From: Aeromonas sp. RU39B
Lineage (GTDB): Bacteria; Pseudomonadota; Gammaproteobacteria; Enterobacterales; Aeromonadaceae
DNA: 64,000 nucleotides
Direction: 5' to 3'
Assembly (NCBI RefSeq): GCF_900156095.1
Contig: NZ_FTMJ01000001.1
Span: 496,001-560,000, forward strand
The position numbers and the translations under genes were made by a program. The notes under the pieces are model-generated. The model did no database searches. It was not told where the DNA came from and was given only the letters and a program-made list of their open reading frames with translations. Shown here one piece after another: positions 7,689 through 17,163 of this stretch; position 1 is the first letter of the stretch, and every line of letters starts with the position of its first letter.

Positions 7689-10109
7689 TCAACTGATAGC
7701 TTCTACGGCAGTTTTCCCTGCGATTCGACCGAATGTAAAGATATCAGCCAACGCGTTCCCACCTAGGCGGTTACCGGCATGGATCCCTCCGGCAACTTCA
7801 CCTGCCGCATACAAATTCTTGATGGGCTGATTATTTTCATCCAGAACTCTGGCGAACGTATCAATCTTCAACCCCCCCATTGTATGGTGAACTGCTGGTT
7901 GCCTTGGCGTTGCATAGAAAGGTGCTTTTTCAACCTTCAAGCTAAACGTGTCCTTGTGGAATTCAGGATCTTCACCTGCCTCGACATAACTATTGTATCG
8001 GCTAATGGTATTCACCAATACATCTGGGGCTATCCCTACTTTGACTGCCAATTCTTCAAGCGTGTCGGCTCTGAAGACGGTCCCAGCTTCAACTTGACGA
8101 TCAATTTTTTCCTGACTCGTGTTCGCTGCAGTTTTCTTGATCTCATCATCTGCAATCAGATAGAAGAGACCACCTTCAGCCAGTGCTGCTTTTGTCAATA
8201 CATCACGGCCGGCGAATTCGTTGACGAAACGCTTACCCTGTTTATTCACCATCACGAAGTTCTCGGGCGGTACTTGCAGACCACTGAACAGTTCGCCTGT
8301 AATCGGGTCGGCGACGGGCATCATTTGTGTAAAGCCCATACCGGTTAAGCCAGCACCCACTGATTGACCAAGCAAAATACCATCGCCGGTCATCGCATAG
8401 GAGTTGGTTGTCTTTATGTCGTCAGCAATGTAGTTCCAGTAGGTGTTGTACTGTTTTAGCATCTTGGTGTTGGCACCAAACCCACCACTGGCCAGAACCA
8501 CGGCTTTCGCGCGAACAGTGATCTTCTGTCCATTTACACCAGTGGCAACCACACCTTTGATTTCGCCATTTTCAAGCAGAAACTCTTTGGCTGGGCTATC
8601 CGTTAGAATGGTGCCGGACATCCTTTCGATATATTCTTTTAAAGCAACGATGAAGGCAGTGCCATATTTTTTTACCGGTTTATGGCCACGCCGCCATAGC
8701 GCACCGACGGGAGCAAATACGATAGATTTATCGTATTCAACACCGATTTCCTCAAGCCATTTAACGCTCTCTAGGGCTTGGTCAGTTAAGATCTTCACCA
8801 AGTCATATTGACCGTAGATACTGTTACCCTGCAGGTCTGTGCGTTTACCACCGAAATAGGTTTGCATCCGGTGAAGTAACGGAGAGTCAAATAGGTATCC
8901 TTTGTTATGGCCAAAGAGAGCTTGGTACGATGAAAATTCGTCTTTCAATGCTCTGAAATCGCCTAGGTATTCAGGATGAATCTCACTTTCAGGGGTGCCC
9001 AATAGCGCTTCGATGGTATGCCTTTCACCCGGGTTTTCTTGAAAAGTTCTCTGCCAGTCGGGGTCTGCGGCATTGATCGGGCCACCAGTGCGGATGGTAT
9101 TACCACCAACAGCCGGATATTTTTCTAATATAATGGCACGTTTGCCTTGTTGTAACACTGTCGCCGCTGCACTCAAGCCAGCCCCGCCGCCGCCAATCAC
9201 AACCACGTCACAGGTATATTCTTCATCGCCGTGATTCAAACTACTCGCTGGTTTCGGGCGTCGCCTTAAAATGTCAGGGTTGACACCGGCTAGTTTCACC
9301 GCTTTGGCAACACCATCAAGCACCGCATGACTTGTTTCAGATGCGCCGGATAGGGCGTCCACATTCAGCGTCTGACCCTCTATGATTTTGTCAGGGATCC
9401 GGACAAAGACGACATCAGCCAGACCTTCTGTCTCGCCTGCGGTATCAATATTGATGCTTTCAATTTTCTTCTCGCTAAAGGCGACCTTCATCGGTAGCGC
9501 ACCGCCATGACCTAATGCATGAACTTCATAGGTGCCAGGAGTGAAAGAAAAATCCTCTTCTTCATTTAACTGATTCGAAATTTTGGCGAATCGCATGAAG
9601 CGCAAGAAGCATCTTTCCAAAAAGTCGATTGTACCTTCACTACTTAAACGACCATTTTCGTCAAACGCCTTATGGGCATTACCAAGTAAGAATTCATAGC
9701 CGGGCATGACGTTTGCGTTCACGCCAGGCGCATCCAGTATTTGGCGTAGGTGTAACTGCGCGCGAGAAGAGCCTTGAGCATCGATGGATGCGCCTAGGAT
9801 CATTACCGGCTTGCCATCGAAAGGGTGAAGCTCGTAACTAAGCCATTCGAGTAAGCTTTTTAAGCTAGATGGAATTGAATGATTGTATTCTGGTGTCGCA
9901 ATAATGACACCGTCACTTTCCACTATTTTATTGTGAATAGCCAATAGCAGCGGATGATTTGAGGGCAGGTCTTGGTTAAACATCGGAATACCAACAATTT
10001 CTAGCAGTTCAATGCTGGCTTTGTCGTTAAAATGCGTTTGCATAAACTGGAGCAGTGTCCGGTTGTAAGAGCTTGGCGACGTGGTTCCGACGAGCGCTGT
10101 AAATTTCAT
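7689..10109 (-). CDS. Three-domain flavoprotein reductase, CrdB-like NADH:(hydroxy)cinnamate/acrylate reductase large subunit
   Basis: An 806-residue soluble protein with three domains: an NAD(P)H:FMN reductase flavodoxin-like domain (residues 1-180), an FMN_bind domain (about 190-275) and a flavocytochrome-c-type FAD domain (about 298-806; GGGGAG at 306-311, Glu329). The motif [10 protein letters not shown] (251-260) is an ApbE flavinylation site with Ser257 as expected acceptor. Arg635, His741/His742 and Arg781 correspond, by memory of the fumarate reductase family, to the proton-donor arginine and the C1-carboxylate-binding residues. The position of the histidine that binds the second carboxylate is Met597 (TQMMP), and a nearby conserved glutamate is Gly. 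It should pass electrons NADH - FMN - covalent FMN - FAD to an enoate in the cytoplasm. This layout matches Vibrio Crd/Ard enzymes rather than fumarate or urocanate reductase. The substrate is inferred. Confidence 0.8.
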   Translation of the reverse strand: MKFTALVGTTSPSSYNRTLLQFMQTHFNDKASIELLEIVGIPMFNQDLPSNHPLLLAIHNKIVESDGVIIATPEYNHSIPSSLKSLLEWLSYELHPFDGKPVMILGASIDAQGSSRAQLHLRQILDAPGVNANVMPGYEFLLGNAHKAFDENGRLSSEGTIDFLERCFLRFMRFAKISNQLNEEEDFSFTPGTYEVHALGHGGALPMKVAFSEKKIESINIDTAGETEGLADVVFVRIPDKIIEGQTLNVDALSGASETSHAVLDGVAKAVKLAGVNPDILRRRPKPASSLNHGDEEYTCDVVVIGGGGAGLSAAATVLQQGKRAIILEKYPAVGGNTIRTGGPINAADPDWQRTFQENPGERHTIEALLGTPESEIHPEYLGDFRALKDEFSSYQALFGHNKGYLFDSPLLHRMQTYFGGKRTDLQGNSIYGQYDLVKILTDQALESVKWLEEIGVEYDKSIVFAPVGALWRRGHKPVKKYGTAFIVALKEYIERMSGTILTDSPAKEFLLENGEIKGVVATGVNGQKITVRAKAVVLASGGFGANTKMLKQYNTYWNYIADDIKTTNSYAMTGDGILLGQSVGAGLTGMGFTQMMPVADPITGELFSGLQVPPENFVMVNKQGKRFVNEFAGRDVLTKAALAEGGLFYLIADDEIKKTAANTSQEKIDRQVEAGTVFRADTLEELAVKVGIAPDVLVNTISRYNSYVEAGEDPEFHKDTFSLKVEKAPFYATPRQPAVHHTMGGLKIDTFARVLDENNQPIKNLYAAGEVAGGIHAGNRLGGNALADIFTFGRIAGKTAVEAIS

Positions 10110-10113
10110 ACCT

Positions 10114-10722
10114 TCATGCCTCCTGAGTTTGCCAAACGTATTTTTTATTTCTTTTGATAGTCGTTTTTTCTAATAAAAGTTTGCATATAAGCTCAGTGAA
10201 AAGAACGAACTCTCTAAAAATTTCATCCAGTTCAGCAAGCTTGTCTTGGTAGACCAGAATGCCATCAGCGTTGAATGCAGCTTGTGATTTTCCGAGCAAA
10301 AATTCACTAGCCGGCATCAAACGAGCCGACAATTCTGGAGAATCAAGAATTTGGCGAAGGTGCGCTTGGGCGCGTGAGGACCCCAATGCCCCATGGGACG
10401 CTCCGACAATCAAAACGGGCTTGTCAATAAGTGCCTGGCTAGTATAGCTAATCCATTCCAGTGCACTTTTTAAAACGGCAGGAATGGCATGATCATATTC
10501 TGGTGTCGCGATAATAACACCATCGGCTAGGCGTATTTTTTCAGAAAGAGTCGCAACTTCCTCGGGAATCTGATGTTCATTGGCCTCATAAAAAGCTGGA
10601 AGTTCCATTACTTCAAATAACTCTATGTTGGCACTTTTCTCAAAGCGCCTCTTCATAAATTGTAGTAGCATGCGGTTTGTTGATACACGAGAGTTGGTAC
10701 CAACTATTGCTAAGTAGTTCAT
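10114..10722 (-). CDS. NAD(P)H-dependent FMN reductase, CrdA-like small subunit
   Basis: A 202-residue flavodoxin-fold protein homologous to the first domain of the adjacent large subunit. Shared segments include GVIIATPEY, the GSSRAQ loop, LRQILD and EFLLG. The FMN phosphate loop ([10 protein letters not shown]) is near residues 8-17. It ends 4 bases before the large subunit gene, so the two are translationally coupled and probably form a heterodimer, as described for CrdA-CrdB of Vibrio. The C-terminal 20 residues are basic and lack a counterpart in the large subunit. Whether this copy binds NADH, or is a structural or regulatory subunit, cannot be decided from sequence. Confidence 0.8.
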   Translation of the reverse strand: MNYLAIVGTNSRVSTNRMLLQFMKRRFEKSANIELFEVMELPAFYEANEHQIPEEVATLSEKIRLADGVIIATPEYDHAIPAVLKSALEWISYTSQALIDKPVLIVGASHGALGSSRAQAHLRQILDSPELSARLMPASEFLLGKSQAAFNADGILVYQDKLAELDEIFREFVLFTELICKLLLEKTTIKRNKKYVWQTQEA

Positions 10723-10868
10723 ACTGAGTAGTTCCTATGCCATAATTGCTGTAATGAAATTTTTGGTGTTGTAGCATAGAATAAAAAAATTATCCAATAG
10801 GTAAATATTTCATTGTTATAAGTGATTTGTTATGATGTGTAAATCGAACGATTGGTAAGGGCTAGATA

Positions 10869-11810
10869 ATGGCAGGTCAGCAACACCAAAATATACGCTA
10901 TTACATTGATGCATTGTTGCGATTCAGTAACTACAGCAGGGCTGCTGACGCTCTTTATATATCTCAACCATATTTAACTCAGGTTATTAAACGTATTGAA
11001 AATGAGTTGAATTGTCAGGTTGTAAATCGCAATGAACTACCCTATCGCCTCACTGAAGCAGGCAAGGTTTATTATGATTATCTCGTTTCCCTCGAGACGG
11101 TTTACTCTAATATGCGCCGGCAGATTTCGTCTATTACGGATATGGAAAAAACGACAGTAAAAATTGGCATCTTACCCAGTATCGGCACTTATCTGATTCC
11201 TCTTTTTATGCCAAAGTTTATGATGCGCTATCCCACATGTCGAATAGAACTGATGGAGGATATTCCAGAGAGGAATGAAAAAAGGCTATTAAAGAATGAG
11301 GTGGATTTTTGGATTGGGCAGAATTCAAGTAGTATTGAACCAACGCTTTGTGCTGTTTCTTGGGGTAAACATCGATACTATGCGGTGATACCAAAATCAT
11401 GTGAGTATTACCAAACGGATGTCGGTTATATCTCTTCAGGAACTATTCCAATAGAGAAGTTATTGCAGCAGAAGTTGGTGCTGACGGCAAAGGGTTCTGC
11501 TATCAGAATGCAGGTTGATAACTTACTGGGTATTTATAAGATAAAGCCAGATATCATTTTGGAAAGTAGTGAAATAGCTACTGTTAAAAATGTTGCCATG
11601 GCTGGTGTGGGTCTTACATTTGTTCCTGAAAGTCTTTCGATTGTGCCGTGTCCATCAATGTATAACATTTATGAATTGCCGACTGACCAGTTGAACCTGG
11701 ATTATTTTATCGCGTACAACAGCAATAGGAAGCTATCAGAGATTGATGCAGGTCTGCTTGATGCATTTTTACGCTATAAAGACACAGAAAAATTCGCATG
11801 CCATGAATAG
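10869..11810 (+). CDS. LysR family regulator of the Crd-like cluster
   Basis: A 313-residue LysR protein with an N-terminal winged helix (YSRAADALYISQPYLTQVIK near residues 22-41) and a C-terminal co-inducer domain. It is divergent from the crdA-like gene across 146 bases of very AT-rich DNA, a layout that implies control of both directions from one region. A TATGAT hexamer at 10831-10836 is a plausible -10 for this gene. The effector is probably the enoate substrate (for example a cinnamate) but that is inference. It differs strongly in sequence and base composition from the other two LysR proteins in the window. Confidence 0.88.
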   Translation: MAGQQHQNIRYYIDALLRFSNYSRAADALYISQPYLTQVIKRIENELNCQVVNRNELPYRLTEAGKVYYDYLVSLETVYSNMRRQISSITDMEKTTVKIGILPSIGTYLIPLFMPKFMMRYPTCRIELMEDIPERNEKRLLKNEVDFWIGQNSSSIEPTLCAVSWGKHRYYAVIPKSCEYYQTDVGYISSGTIPIEKLLQQKLVLTAKGSAIRMQVDNLLGIYKIKPDIILESSEIATVKNVAMAGVGLTFVPESLSIVPCPSMYNIYELPTDQLNLDYFIAYNSNRKLSEIDAGLLDAFLRYKDTEKFACHE

Positions 11811-11818
11811 GAACATCT

Positions 11819-12751
11819 ATGAACGAAACCACGCAAGTGATAAGCCTCATGGGTACCAAGATTCGGCTCTATTTTAAAGGCGACCAAGCAGAAATATGGC
11901 TGGCAGAGGCATGTGAACGACTGAGGCATTACGAGCACGTATTTAGTGCGAATAGTGAGTTATCACAGTTGGCTGATTTGAAAAAAACAGCGTTTAAACA
12001 ACCGGTTGTTGTGGCACATGAGCTATATGAATTAATAAGAATTGGAAGAAGTCACAGTTTAGAGCCTAATGCTTTTATAAATATCGCTATCGGTCCTTTA
12101 ATCAAATTGTGGAAAGTCGGCTTTGCCGAGGCGAGAGTGCCTTATCAGCAAGAAATTAACCAAGTTCTGAGATTGTTAAAGCCCGATAATATCATATTAA
12201 ATGATGAGGCTAAATCGGTGTTTTTTACTAGAGAGGGAATGGAAATCGACTTAGGCTCCATCGCTAAAGGCTACTTTAGCGATAAGGTAATGGCCTTTTT
12301 CAAGTCAAAGCATCCTGTTTCCGCTATGATTGATATTGGTGGTAACTTGCTGGTATATGGTGAGTCACCAAAAGGGAAACAAGATTGGGATGTCGGTATT
12401 CAGAATCCTTTTTTGCCAAGAGGTCACAGTGTTGCCAAGGTAAAAATAAGAAATCAGTCCATCGTTACCTCTGGTATTTATGAAAGAACCTTCGCGCATG
12501 ATGGCAATCAATACCACCATATCTTTGATAGTCGTACCGGCTATCCGGTAGATAATAATGTGGCATCCTTAACTATTATTTCTGATAGTTCCTTGGATGG
12601 GGATATATACACGACAAAATTGTTTGGGTTAGATCCAAGAGGGATTTTAGCAGAGGTGAATAAAATCGATGGAATGGAAGCAATAGTGGTGACCGTGGAT
12701 GGCCAACTAGCAATGACCTCAAACCTGAGAGATAAGATAACGCTCGCTTAG
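11819..12751 (+). CDS. FAD:protein FMN transferase, ApbE family, cytoplasmic type
   Basis: A 310-residue ApbE-family flavin transferase that attaches FMN to Ser or Thr of target proteins. Family motifs are visible: DLGSIAKGYFSD (FAD site), IDIGGN, HHIFDSRTGYPV and the metal-binding region LDGDIYTTKLF. It begins directly with MNETTQVISLMGT and has no signal peptide or lipobox, unlike most ApbE proteins, which are periplasmic lipoproteins. A cytoplasmic location fits its neighbour, the soluble large subunit with an FMN_bind motif, which is its likely only target. It starts 8 bases after the LysR stop codon, so regulator and modifying enzyme are co-transcribed. Confidence 0.9.
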   Translation: MNETTQVISLMGTKIRLYFKGDQAEIWLAEACERLRHYEHVFSANSELSQLADLKKTAFKQPVVVAHELYELIRIGRSHSLEPNAFINIAIGPLIKLWKVGFAEARVPYQQEINQVLRLLKPDNIILNDEAKSVFFTREGMEIDLGSIAKGYFSDKVMAFFKSKHPVSAMIDIGGNLLVYGESPKGKQDWDVGIQNPFLPRGHSVAKVKIRNQSIVTSGIYERTFAHDGNQYHHIFDSRTGYPVDNNVASLTIISDSSLDGDIYTTKLFGLDPRGILAEVNKIDGMEAIVVTVDGQLAMTSNLRDKITLA

Positions 12752-12802
12752 GCATAGGCCAGTAACATTCAGATTCTACTTCAGCATGATCACAACCTGT
12801 AC

Positions 12803-12819
12803 CCCATCACCGTGATGGG
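12803..12819 (+). terminator. Candidate hairpin after the ApbE gene
   Basis: CCCATCAC and GTGATGGG form a perfect inverted repeat with almost no loop, about 50 bases after the apbE stop. The following T content is weak, so termination is uncertain. Confidence 0.35.
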
Positions 12820-12911
12820 CGTTTCATTCATATGCATGTTGTTAAACAGCCAGAGTGAATCTTCATACAACGCTATAGCAGGTCAGAGTGGGTACCTAAA
12901 GCTATAAAAGC

Positions 12912-12948
12912 GCAAAGGGTCAGCATCATTACAATGCTGGCCCTTTGC
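12912..12948 (-). terminator. Terminator downstream of tRNA-Thr
   Basis: A stem with arms GCAAAGGG and CCCTTTGC plus an inner CAGCAT/ATGCTG pairing lies just after the 3' end of the minus-strand tRNA. On the minus strand it is followed by GCTTTTAT. Confidence 0.6.
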
Positions 12949-12954
12949 CTTATC

Positions 12955-13030
12955 TGGTGCCGGTAATAGGAGTCGAACCTACGACCTTCGCATTACGAAT
13001 GCGCTGCTCTACCAACTGAGCTATACCGGC
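12955..13030 (-). tRNA. tRNA-Thr (anticodon CGT)
   Basis: A 76-base cloverleaf on the minus strand. The acceptor arm GCCGGTA pairs with TACCGGC, the D-loop reads AGCTCAGTTGGTAGAGC, and the anticodon stem GCATT/AATGC frames CGT in the loop TTCGTAA. The T-arm contains GGTTCGACTCC, and CCA is encoded. It marks the right edge of the AT-richer segment that starts near 6.2 kb. Confidence 0.95.
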
Positions 13031-13136
13031 TCGACCTCAGATGATAGGAAAAAACCATTTCCAGTCAACGGCTTGTTGAAAAAAACTTGCGCCGGATTGG
13101 TTTTGGCGTTTTTTTGGGCGGCCTGTTGTGTTGGTA

Positions 13137-13889
13137 TCAAGCGCCGTGGCGCAAAACGGCGAACTCTTCGATGACCGGGTGGCCGCGTCGCTCGAGGAAG
13201 CTGAGCAGGGCATCGGGGCTGCGCGCCAGCAGGCGCTCTTCGGGGAAGCCGGCCTCTGTGACCAGTCGGTGGCAGTGTTCAAAATCCCCGAGGCTAAAAG
13301 CCACATGAGAGTCAGAGCCAAACGCCAGCCAGGCGCCAAGATCGCGGGCCGCTTCGACAATCGCGCGGCAGTTTGACTCGCTGCCTTTGCGTGAGTGCAT
13401 AAAGGAGGAGTTATTGACCTCAAGCGCTACTTGATGCTCGGCAGCGGCGCGCACCACGGCTTCGATATCGATGGGGAAGGCGGGGTTGCCCGGATGGCTG
13501 ATGATATCGACACGGCCGCTCTTGATGGTATTGATCATGGCGCGGGTATGGGTCTCTTTGTCTTTGGGCGGAAAGACCGGCTCGTGGAAACCGGCTAACA
13601 CCAGATCGAGCCCACCCAGATGGTTATCGAGAAAGTCGATATCACCCGCCTCGCTTTTGATGTTGGCTTCGATGCCGCGCAGGATCCCCACGCCATCCAC
13701 GATACGGGGTAGCACTTTGAGATTGACGAAGTGCCAGTAGTGGGGGGCATCGGCCATCGCCGGGCCATGGTCGGTGGTGGCAAACAGCACGATGCCCTTG
13801 GCTTTGGCGACAGGAAGATAGTCGTGGATCGTGCTGTAGGCGTGGGTGCTGGCAACGGTGTGCGTATGAGTGTCGACCGAATACTTCAT
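13137..13889 (-). CDS. ycdX: PHP-domain phosphatase, YcdX family
   Basis: A 250-residue PHP-superfamily metallophosphatase. Metal-ligand motifs are present: DTHTHTVAS (residues 6-14), TTDHG (38-42), the GIEAN segment, GFHEP, SHPGNP and SDSH near the C-terminus. Length and sequence are close to E. coli YcdX, a trinuclear-zinc phosphatase linked to swarming. The natural substrate is unknown. It is a single gene, divergent from the pyroglutamate operon. Confidence 0.9.
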   Translation of the reverse strand: MKYSVDTHTHTVASTHAYSTIHDYLPVAKAKGIVLFATTDHGPAMADAPHYWHFVNLKVLPRIVDGVGILRGIEANIKSEAGDIDFLDNHLGGLDLVLAGFHEPVFPPKDKETHTRAMINTIKSGRVDIISHPGNPAFPIDIEAVVRAAAEHQVALEVNNSSFMHSRKGSESNCRAIVEAARDLGAWLAFGSDSHVAFSLGDFEHCHRLVTEAGFPEERLLARSPDALLSFLERRGHPVIEEFAVLRHGA

Positions 13890-14077
13890 GCGGGCTCCTC
13901 CTGGGCAGACAAACAGGATAACAAATCACCGACCGGGCGGCCACGCTGATGCCAAAAGCTGTCTCGCGCGGTGAATAGCAGATGAAATAATTGAATTTCC
14001 ATTCAGTTATAAATTGATTTTTCGTTTCAGCTGTGTCTATAACGGGCCTTGATGTTGCGGGATAGCGGAGGTCGACG

Positions 14078-14746
14078 TTGCAGCAGGTACGCTGTTATTT
14101 ATTGGGGGAAAGGGCGGTTGTGCTGGAGGTTAGCCCACCGGCAACCCTGCCGGTGCAGCAGAAAATCTGGGCGCTGGCCGAGCGTTTTCTGCACACCCCC
14201 GAGGTCGAAGATGTTGTTCCCGGCATGAATAATCTTACCCTGATTTTGCACGCTGGCTGTGGCGATCCTCTGCGCTGGATCAAGGCGCTGGAGCACGCCT
14301 GGCAGCAGGTTGACAGCCTGGCGCATACCGCTCGTGAAGTGCTTATCCCGGTTATTTATGGGGGAGATGCCGGTCCCGATCTGGCTGACGTAGCCCGCCA
14401 TACCGGCCTGACGGAACGTGAAGTGGTGGCGCGCCATAGCGGCGCCAGTTACGTGGTCTATTTTCTCGGTTTTCTGCCGGGCTTTCCTTACATGGGGGGA
14501 TTACCGCCCGAGCTGACCACGCCGCGACGCGCCGAACCTCGGGTAGCGGTGCCGGCAGGGGCGGTCGGAATTGGGGGCAGTCAGACCGGCATCTATCCTC
14601 TTGCGTCCCCTGGCGGTTGGCAACTGATTGGTCGCACCCCGCTGCCGTTGTTTAATCCGGCAGAGACGGCAACAGGCTCGGGGCCCACGTTGCTGCGCCC
14701 GGGCGATCGGGTGCGCTTTGTGCCGCAACCGGAGGGCCTATGCTGA
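14078..14746 (+). CDS. pxpB: 5-oxoprolinase subunit PxpB (KipI family)
   Basis: A 222-residue subunit of the ATP-dependent 5-oxoprolinase PxpABC, which opens pyroglutamate to glutamate in the cytoplasm. The characteristic C-terminal block is present (YFLGFLPGFPYMGGLP, then PRVAVPAGAVGIGG and GIYPLASPGGWQLIG). The start is a TTG at 14078 with CGGAGG 6 bases upstream. It overlaps the next gene by 7 bases. It is the first gene of a six-gene operon with pxpC, pxpA, two membrane protein genes and pcp. Confidence 0.93.
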   Translation: MQQVRCYLLGERAVVLEVSPPATLPVQQKIWALAERFLHTPEVEDVVPGMNNLTLILHAGCGDPLRWIKALEHAWQQVDSLAHTAREVLIPVIYGGDAGPDLADVARHTGLTEREVVARHSGASYVVYFLGFLPGFPYMGGLPPELTTPRRAEPRVAVPAGAVGIGGSQTGIYPLASPGGWQLIGRTPLPLFNPAETATGSGPTLLRPGDRVRFVPQPEGLC

Positions 14747-15672
14747 CGGTGCTTCGTAGCGGTATGCAGACCTCGGTGCAAGATCTTGGTCGCCCCGGTT
14801 ATCGGGCGCTCGGGATTGGCCTTGGCGGCGCGCTGGATCGCGCTGCGCTGCGCCTAGCCAACCTGCTGGTTGGCAATGACCCATCGGCGGCGGGCCTTGA
14901 GATCGTGCTCGGCCAGTTTCAGGCGCGCTTCGAGGCGCCTTGTTGGCTGGCGCTCACCGGTGCTGATGCCACCGCAACCCTTGATGGGCAGTCGCTCTCG
15001 GTCGGTTGGTGTTACCCGGTGCGAGCTGGCCAGCAGTTGAAACTGGGCAGCGTTGCCACCGGGATGCGCAGTTATCTGGCGGTGAGCGGCGGCATTGCAG
15101 CGGCGCCAATTCTTGGCTCGCGCAGCACCGATCTCAAGGCCGGTTTTGGCGGCGGCGCGGGGCGCGCGCTGCAAAGCGGTGATGTGCTGCCCTTTGGCGA
15201 GGCCGGGAGGCTGCCGCGCTGGATCCGCGGTGTGCGTCCGTTGCCATTTAATCATAGGGTGCGTGCGCTGCCGGGCCCTGAGTTTGACGAATTTGATGAG
15301 CACTCCCGCCACCACTTCTGGCAACACTCTTGGCAGGTCTCCCCGCAGAGTAACCGCATGGGATATCGCCTGCAGGGGAGCACGCCGCTTGCCATGAGCG
15401 CGCCGCGCGAGATGCTCTCGCACGGGTTGCTGCCCGGTGTGGTGCAGGTGCCGCCAGCCGGTCAGCCGATTGTGCTGCTGGCCGATGCCCAGACCACCGG
15501 CGGTTATCCGCGCATCGCCTGCGTGATTGATGCCGATCTCGACCATTTGGCGCAGCTGCGCCCCGGTCAAACCATCCACTTTATTCCCTGCACTCAGGAT
15601 GAGGCGCTGCGCGCTGCCGCTTTGCAGGCGCGCTATTTCGCCCGCATCACGGAGAGACTCGATGAAGATTGA
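14740..15672 (+). CDS. pxpC: 5-oxoprolinase subunit PxpC (KipA family)
   Basis: A 310-residue biotin-carboxylase-like (KipA/AHS2) subunit. Typical blocks are [20 protein letters not shown] at residues 7-26, [30 protein letters not shown] and [12 protein letters not shown]. The family forms the partner of PxpB; the old annotation as allophanate or urea carboxylase subunit 2 is misleading, because pxpA is adjacent and no biotin-binding subunit is encoded here. It overlaps pxpB at the 5' end and pxpA at the 3' end, so expression is coupled. Confidence 0.93.
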   Translation: MLTVLRSGMQTSVQDLGRPGYRALGIGLGGALDRAALRLANLLVGNDPSAAGLEIVLGQFQARFEAPCWLALTGADATATLDGQSLSVGWCYPVRAGQQLKLGSVATGMRSYLAVSGGIAAAPILGSRSTDLKAGFGGGAGRALQSGDVLPFGEAGRLPRWIRGVRPLPFNHRVRALPGPEFDEFDEHSRHHFWQHSWQVSPQSNRMGYRLQGSTPLAMSAPREMLSHGLLPGVVQVPPAGQPIVLLADAQTTGGYPRIACVIDADLDHLAQLRPGQTIHFIPCTQDEALRAAALQARYFARITERLDED

Positions 15673-16399
15673 TTTAAACGCCGATCTGGGCGAAGGCAGC
15701 CCCCATGATGAGGCGCTGCTGCAACTGGTGAGCTCGGCCAATATCGCCTGCGGTTTTCACGCCGGTGACGCGAGCACGATGCGCCAGTCGGTGCGTTGGG
15801 CACTGCAATATGGCGTTGCCATCGGTGCGCACCCCAGCTTCCCGGATCGGGAGAACTTTGGCCGCAGCGCCATGAACCTGCCGGCTGATACCGTCTATGC
15901 GCAGACCCTCTATCAGGTGGGGGCCCTGGCGGCGATTGCCAAGGCCGAAGGCGGGGCGCTGCATCACGTCAAACCCCACGGCATGCTCTATAACCAGGCT
16001 GCCCGCGAGCCGGCACTGGCCGAGGCGATTGCCCACGCCGTGCGGGCGCAGGACTCAAATCTGGTTCTGGTCGGTCTGGCTGGCAGCGAACTTATCCGCG
16101 CCGGCAAGGCCGCAGGACTTGCTACCCGCGAAGAGGTGTTTGCCGATCGCGGTTATCAAGCCGATGGCTCGCTGGTGCCGCGCAGCCAACCCGGCGCCCT
16201 GCTCGATTCGGACGAGGCGGCGCTGGCGCAATCGCTTGAGATGGTGCTACGCCAACGGGTGCAAGCCATCACGGGTGAGTGGGTGGCCCTGCGCGCAGAC
16301 ACCCTCTGCCTGCATGGCGATGGGCCTCACGCGCTGGCCTATGCGCAGGCACTACGCGACCGGTTTGCCCAAGAGGGCATCGAGGTCAGTTTTCGCTGA
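15662..16399 (+). CDS. pxpA: 5-oxoprolinase subunit PxpA (LamB/YcsF family)
   Basis: A 245-residue LamB/YcsF-family barrel protein starting at the ATG at 15662, which overlaps the pxpC end by 11 bases. It begins with the family signature [15 protein letters not shown], followed by [47 protein letters not shown] and LCLHGD. It is the catalytic partner of PxpBC in ATP-dependent hydrolysis of 5-oxo-L-proline. Confidence 0.95.
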   Translation: MKIDLNADLGEGSPHDEALLQLVSSANIACGFHAGDASTMRQSVRWALQYGVAIGAHPSFPDRENFGRSAMNLPADTVYAQTLYQVGALAAIAKAEGGALHHVKPHGMLYNQAAREPALAEAIAHAVRAQDSNLVLVGLAGSELIRAGKAAGLATREEVFADRGYQADGSLVPRSQPGALLDSDEAALAQSLEMVLRQRVQAITGEWVALRADTLCLHGDGPHALAYAQALRDRFAQEGIEVSFR

Positions 16400-16428
16400 T
16401 GGTTTTTTAATTCAAGGAAGGAACTCTG

Positions 16429-17163
16429 ATGGAACAGGCAGTTAATCTCTGGCCACTGCTCGGCATTGCCGTGATTGTGGCAGGCTTCATATTGCGTTTT
16501 AACCCCGTGCTGGTCGTCACCGTGGCCGGCATCGTTACCGGTCTGGCGGCCAGCATGTCGCTTGCCACCATTTTGGAAAAGCTGGGGGAGGGGTTTCTGG
16601 CGACCCGTAACCTGCCACTGGTACTGCTGTTGCCGCTGGCGGTCATCGGCCTGCTGGAGCGCCACGGGCTCAAAGAGCGGGCGCAAGGCTGGATTGCCAA
16701 TATCCAGAGCGCCACGGCTGGCCGTTTGTTGATTGTCTATCTGCTGGTACGCGAGCTTTCGGCGGCGCTTGGGCTCACGAGCCTGGGGGGCCACCCGCAG
16801 ATGGTGCGTCCGCTGCTGGCGCCGATGGCTGAAGGGGCGGCGCAAAGCAAGCTTGGGGCGCTCTCCGAGCCGCTGCGCTACCGGTTGCGCGCGATGGCTG
16901 CAGCGACCGATAACGTCGGCCTCTTTTTTGGTGAGGATATTTTCGTCGCTTTTGGCGCCATCCTCTTTATGCAGAACTTCCTGCAATCGTCGGCTGGCCT
17001 GCATGTGGAGCCGCTGCACATTGCCCTGTGGGGGATCCCGACGGCTATCTGCGCGTTCATCATCCATGCCACCCGTCTTTATCTGCTGGATCGCTCACTC
17101 GGTGTGGTGCCCCAGCCGGTCGAGGCGACCGCCAAGATGGCTGGCAAAGGAGGGCAGGCATAA
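16429..17163 (+). CDS. DUF969 family membrane protein, possible pyroglutamate transporter component
   Basis: A 244-residue polytopic inner-membrane protein with about 6-7 hydrophobic segments and a conserved central loop (LTSLGGHPQMVRPLLAPMAE). It is recognised as DUF969 by sequence and by its constant pairing with a DUF979 protein. No biochemical function is established. Its position between pxpA and pcp, 1-base overlap with the next gene and membrane nature suggest a role in uptake of pyroglutamate or pyroglutamyl peptides. This is inference from context. Confidence 0.8.
   Translation: MEQAVNLWPLLGIAVIVAGFILRFNPVLVVTVAGIVTGLAASMSLATILEKLGEGFLATRNLPLVLLLPLAVIGLLERHGLKERAQGWIANIQSATAGRLLIVYLLVRELSAALGLTSLGGHPQMVRPLLAPMAEGAAQSKLGALSEPLRYRLRAMAAATDNVGLFFGEDIFVAFGAILFMQNFLQSSAGLHVEPLHIALWGIPTAICAFIIHATRLYLLDRSLGVVPQPVEATAKMAGKGGQA

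Noticed and set aside
12955..13030. tRNA-Thr as an integration site with flanking repeats
   Set aside because: I looked for a copy of the tRNA 3' end near 6.2-7.7 kb and saw none, and there is no integrase; only the base composition supports an island.
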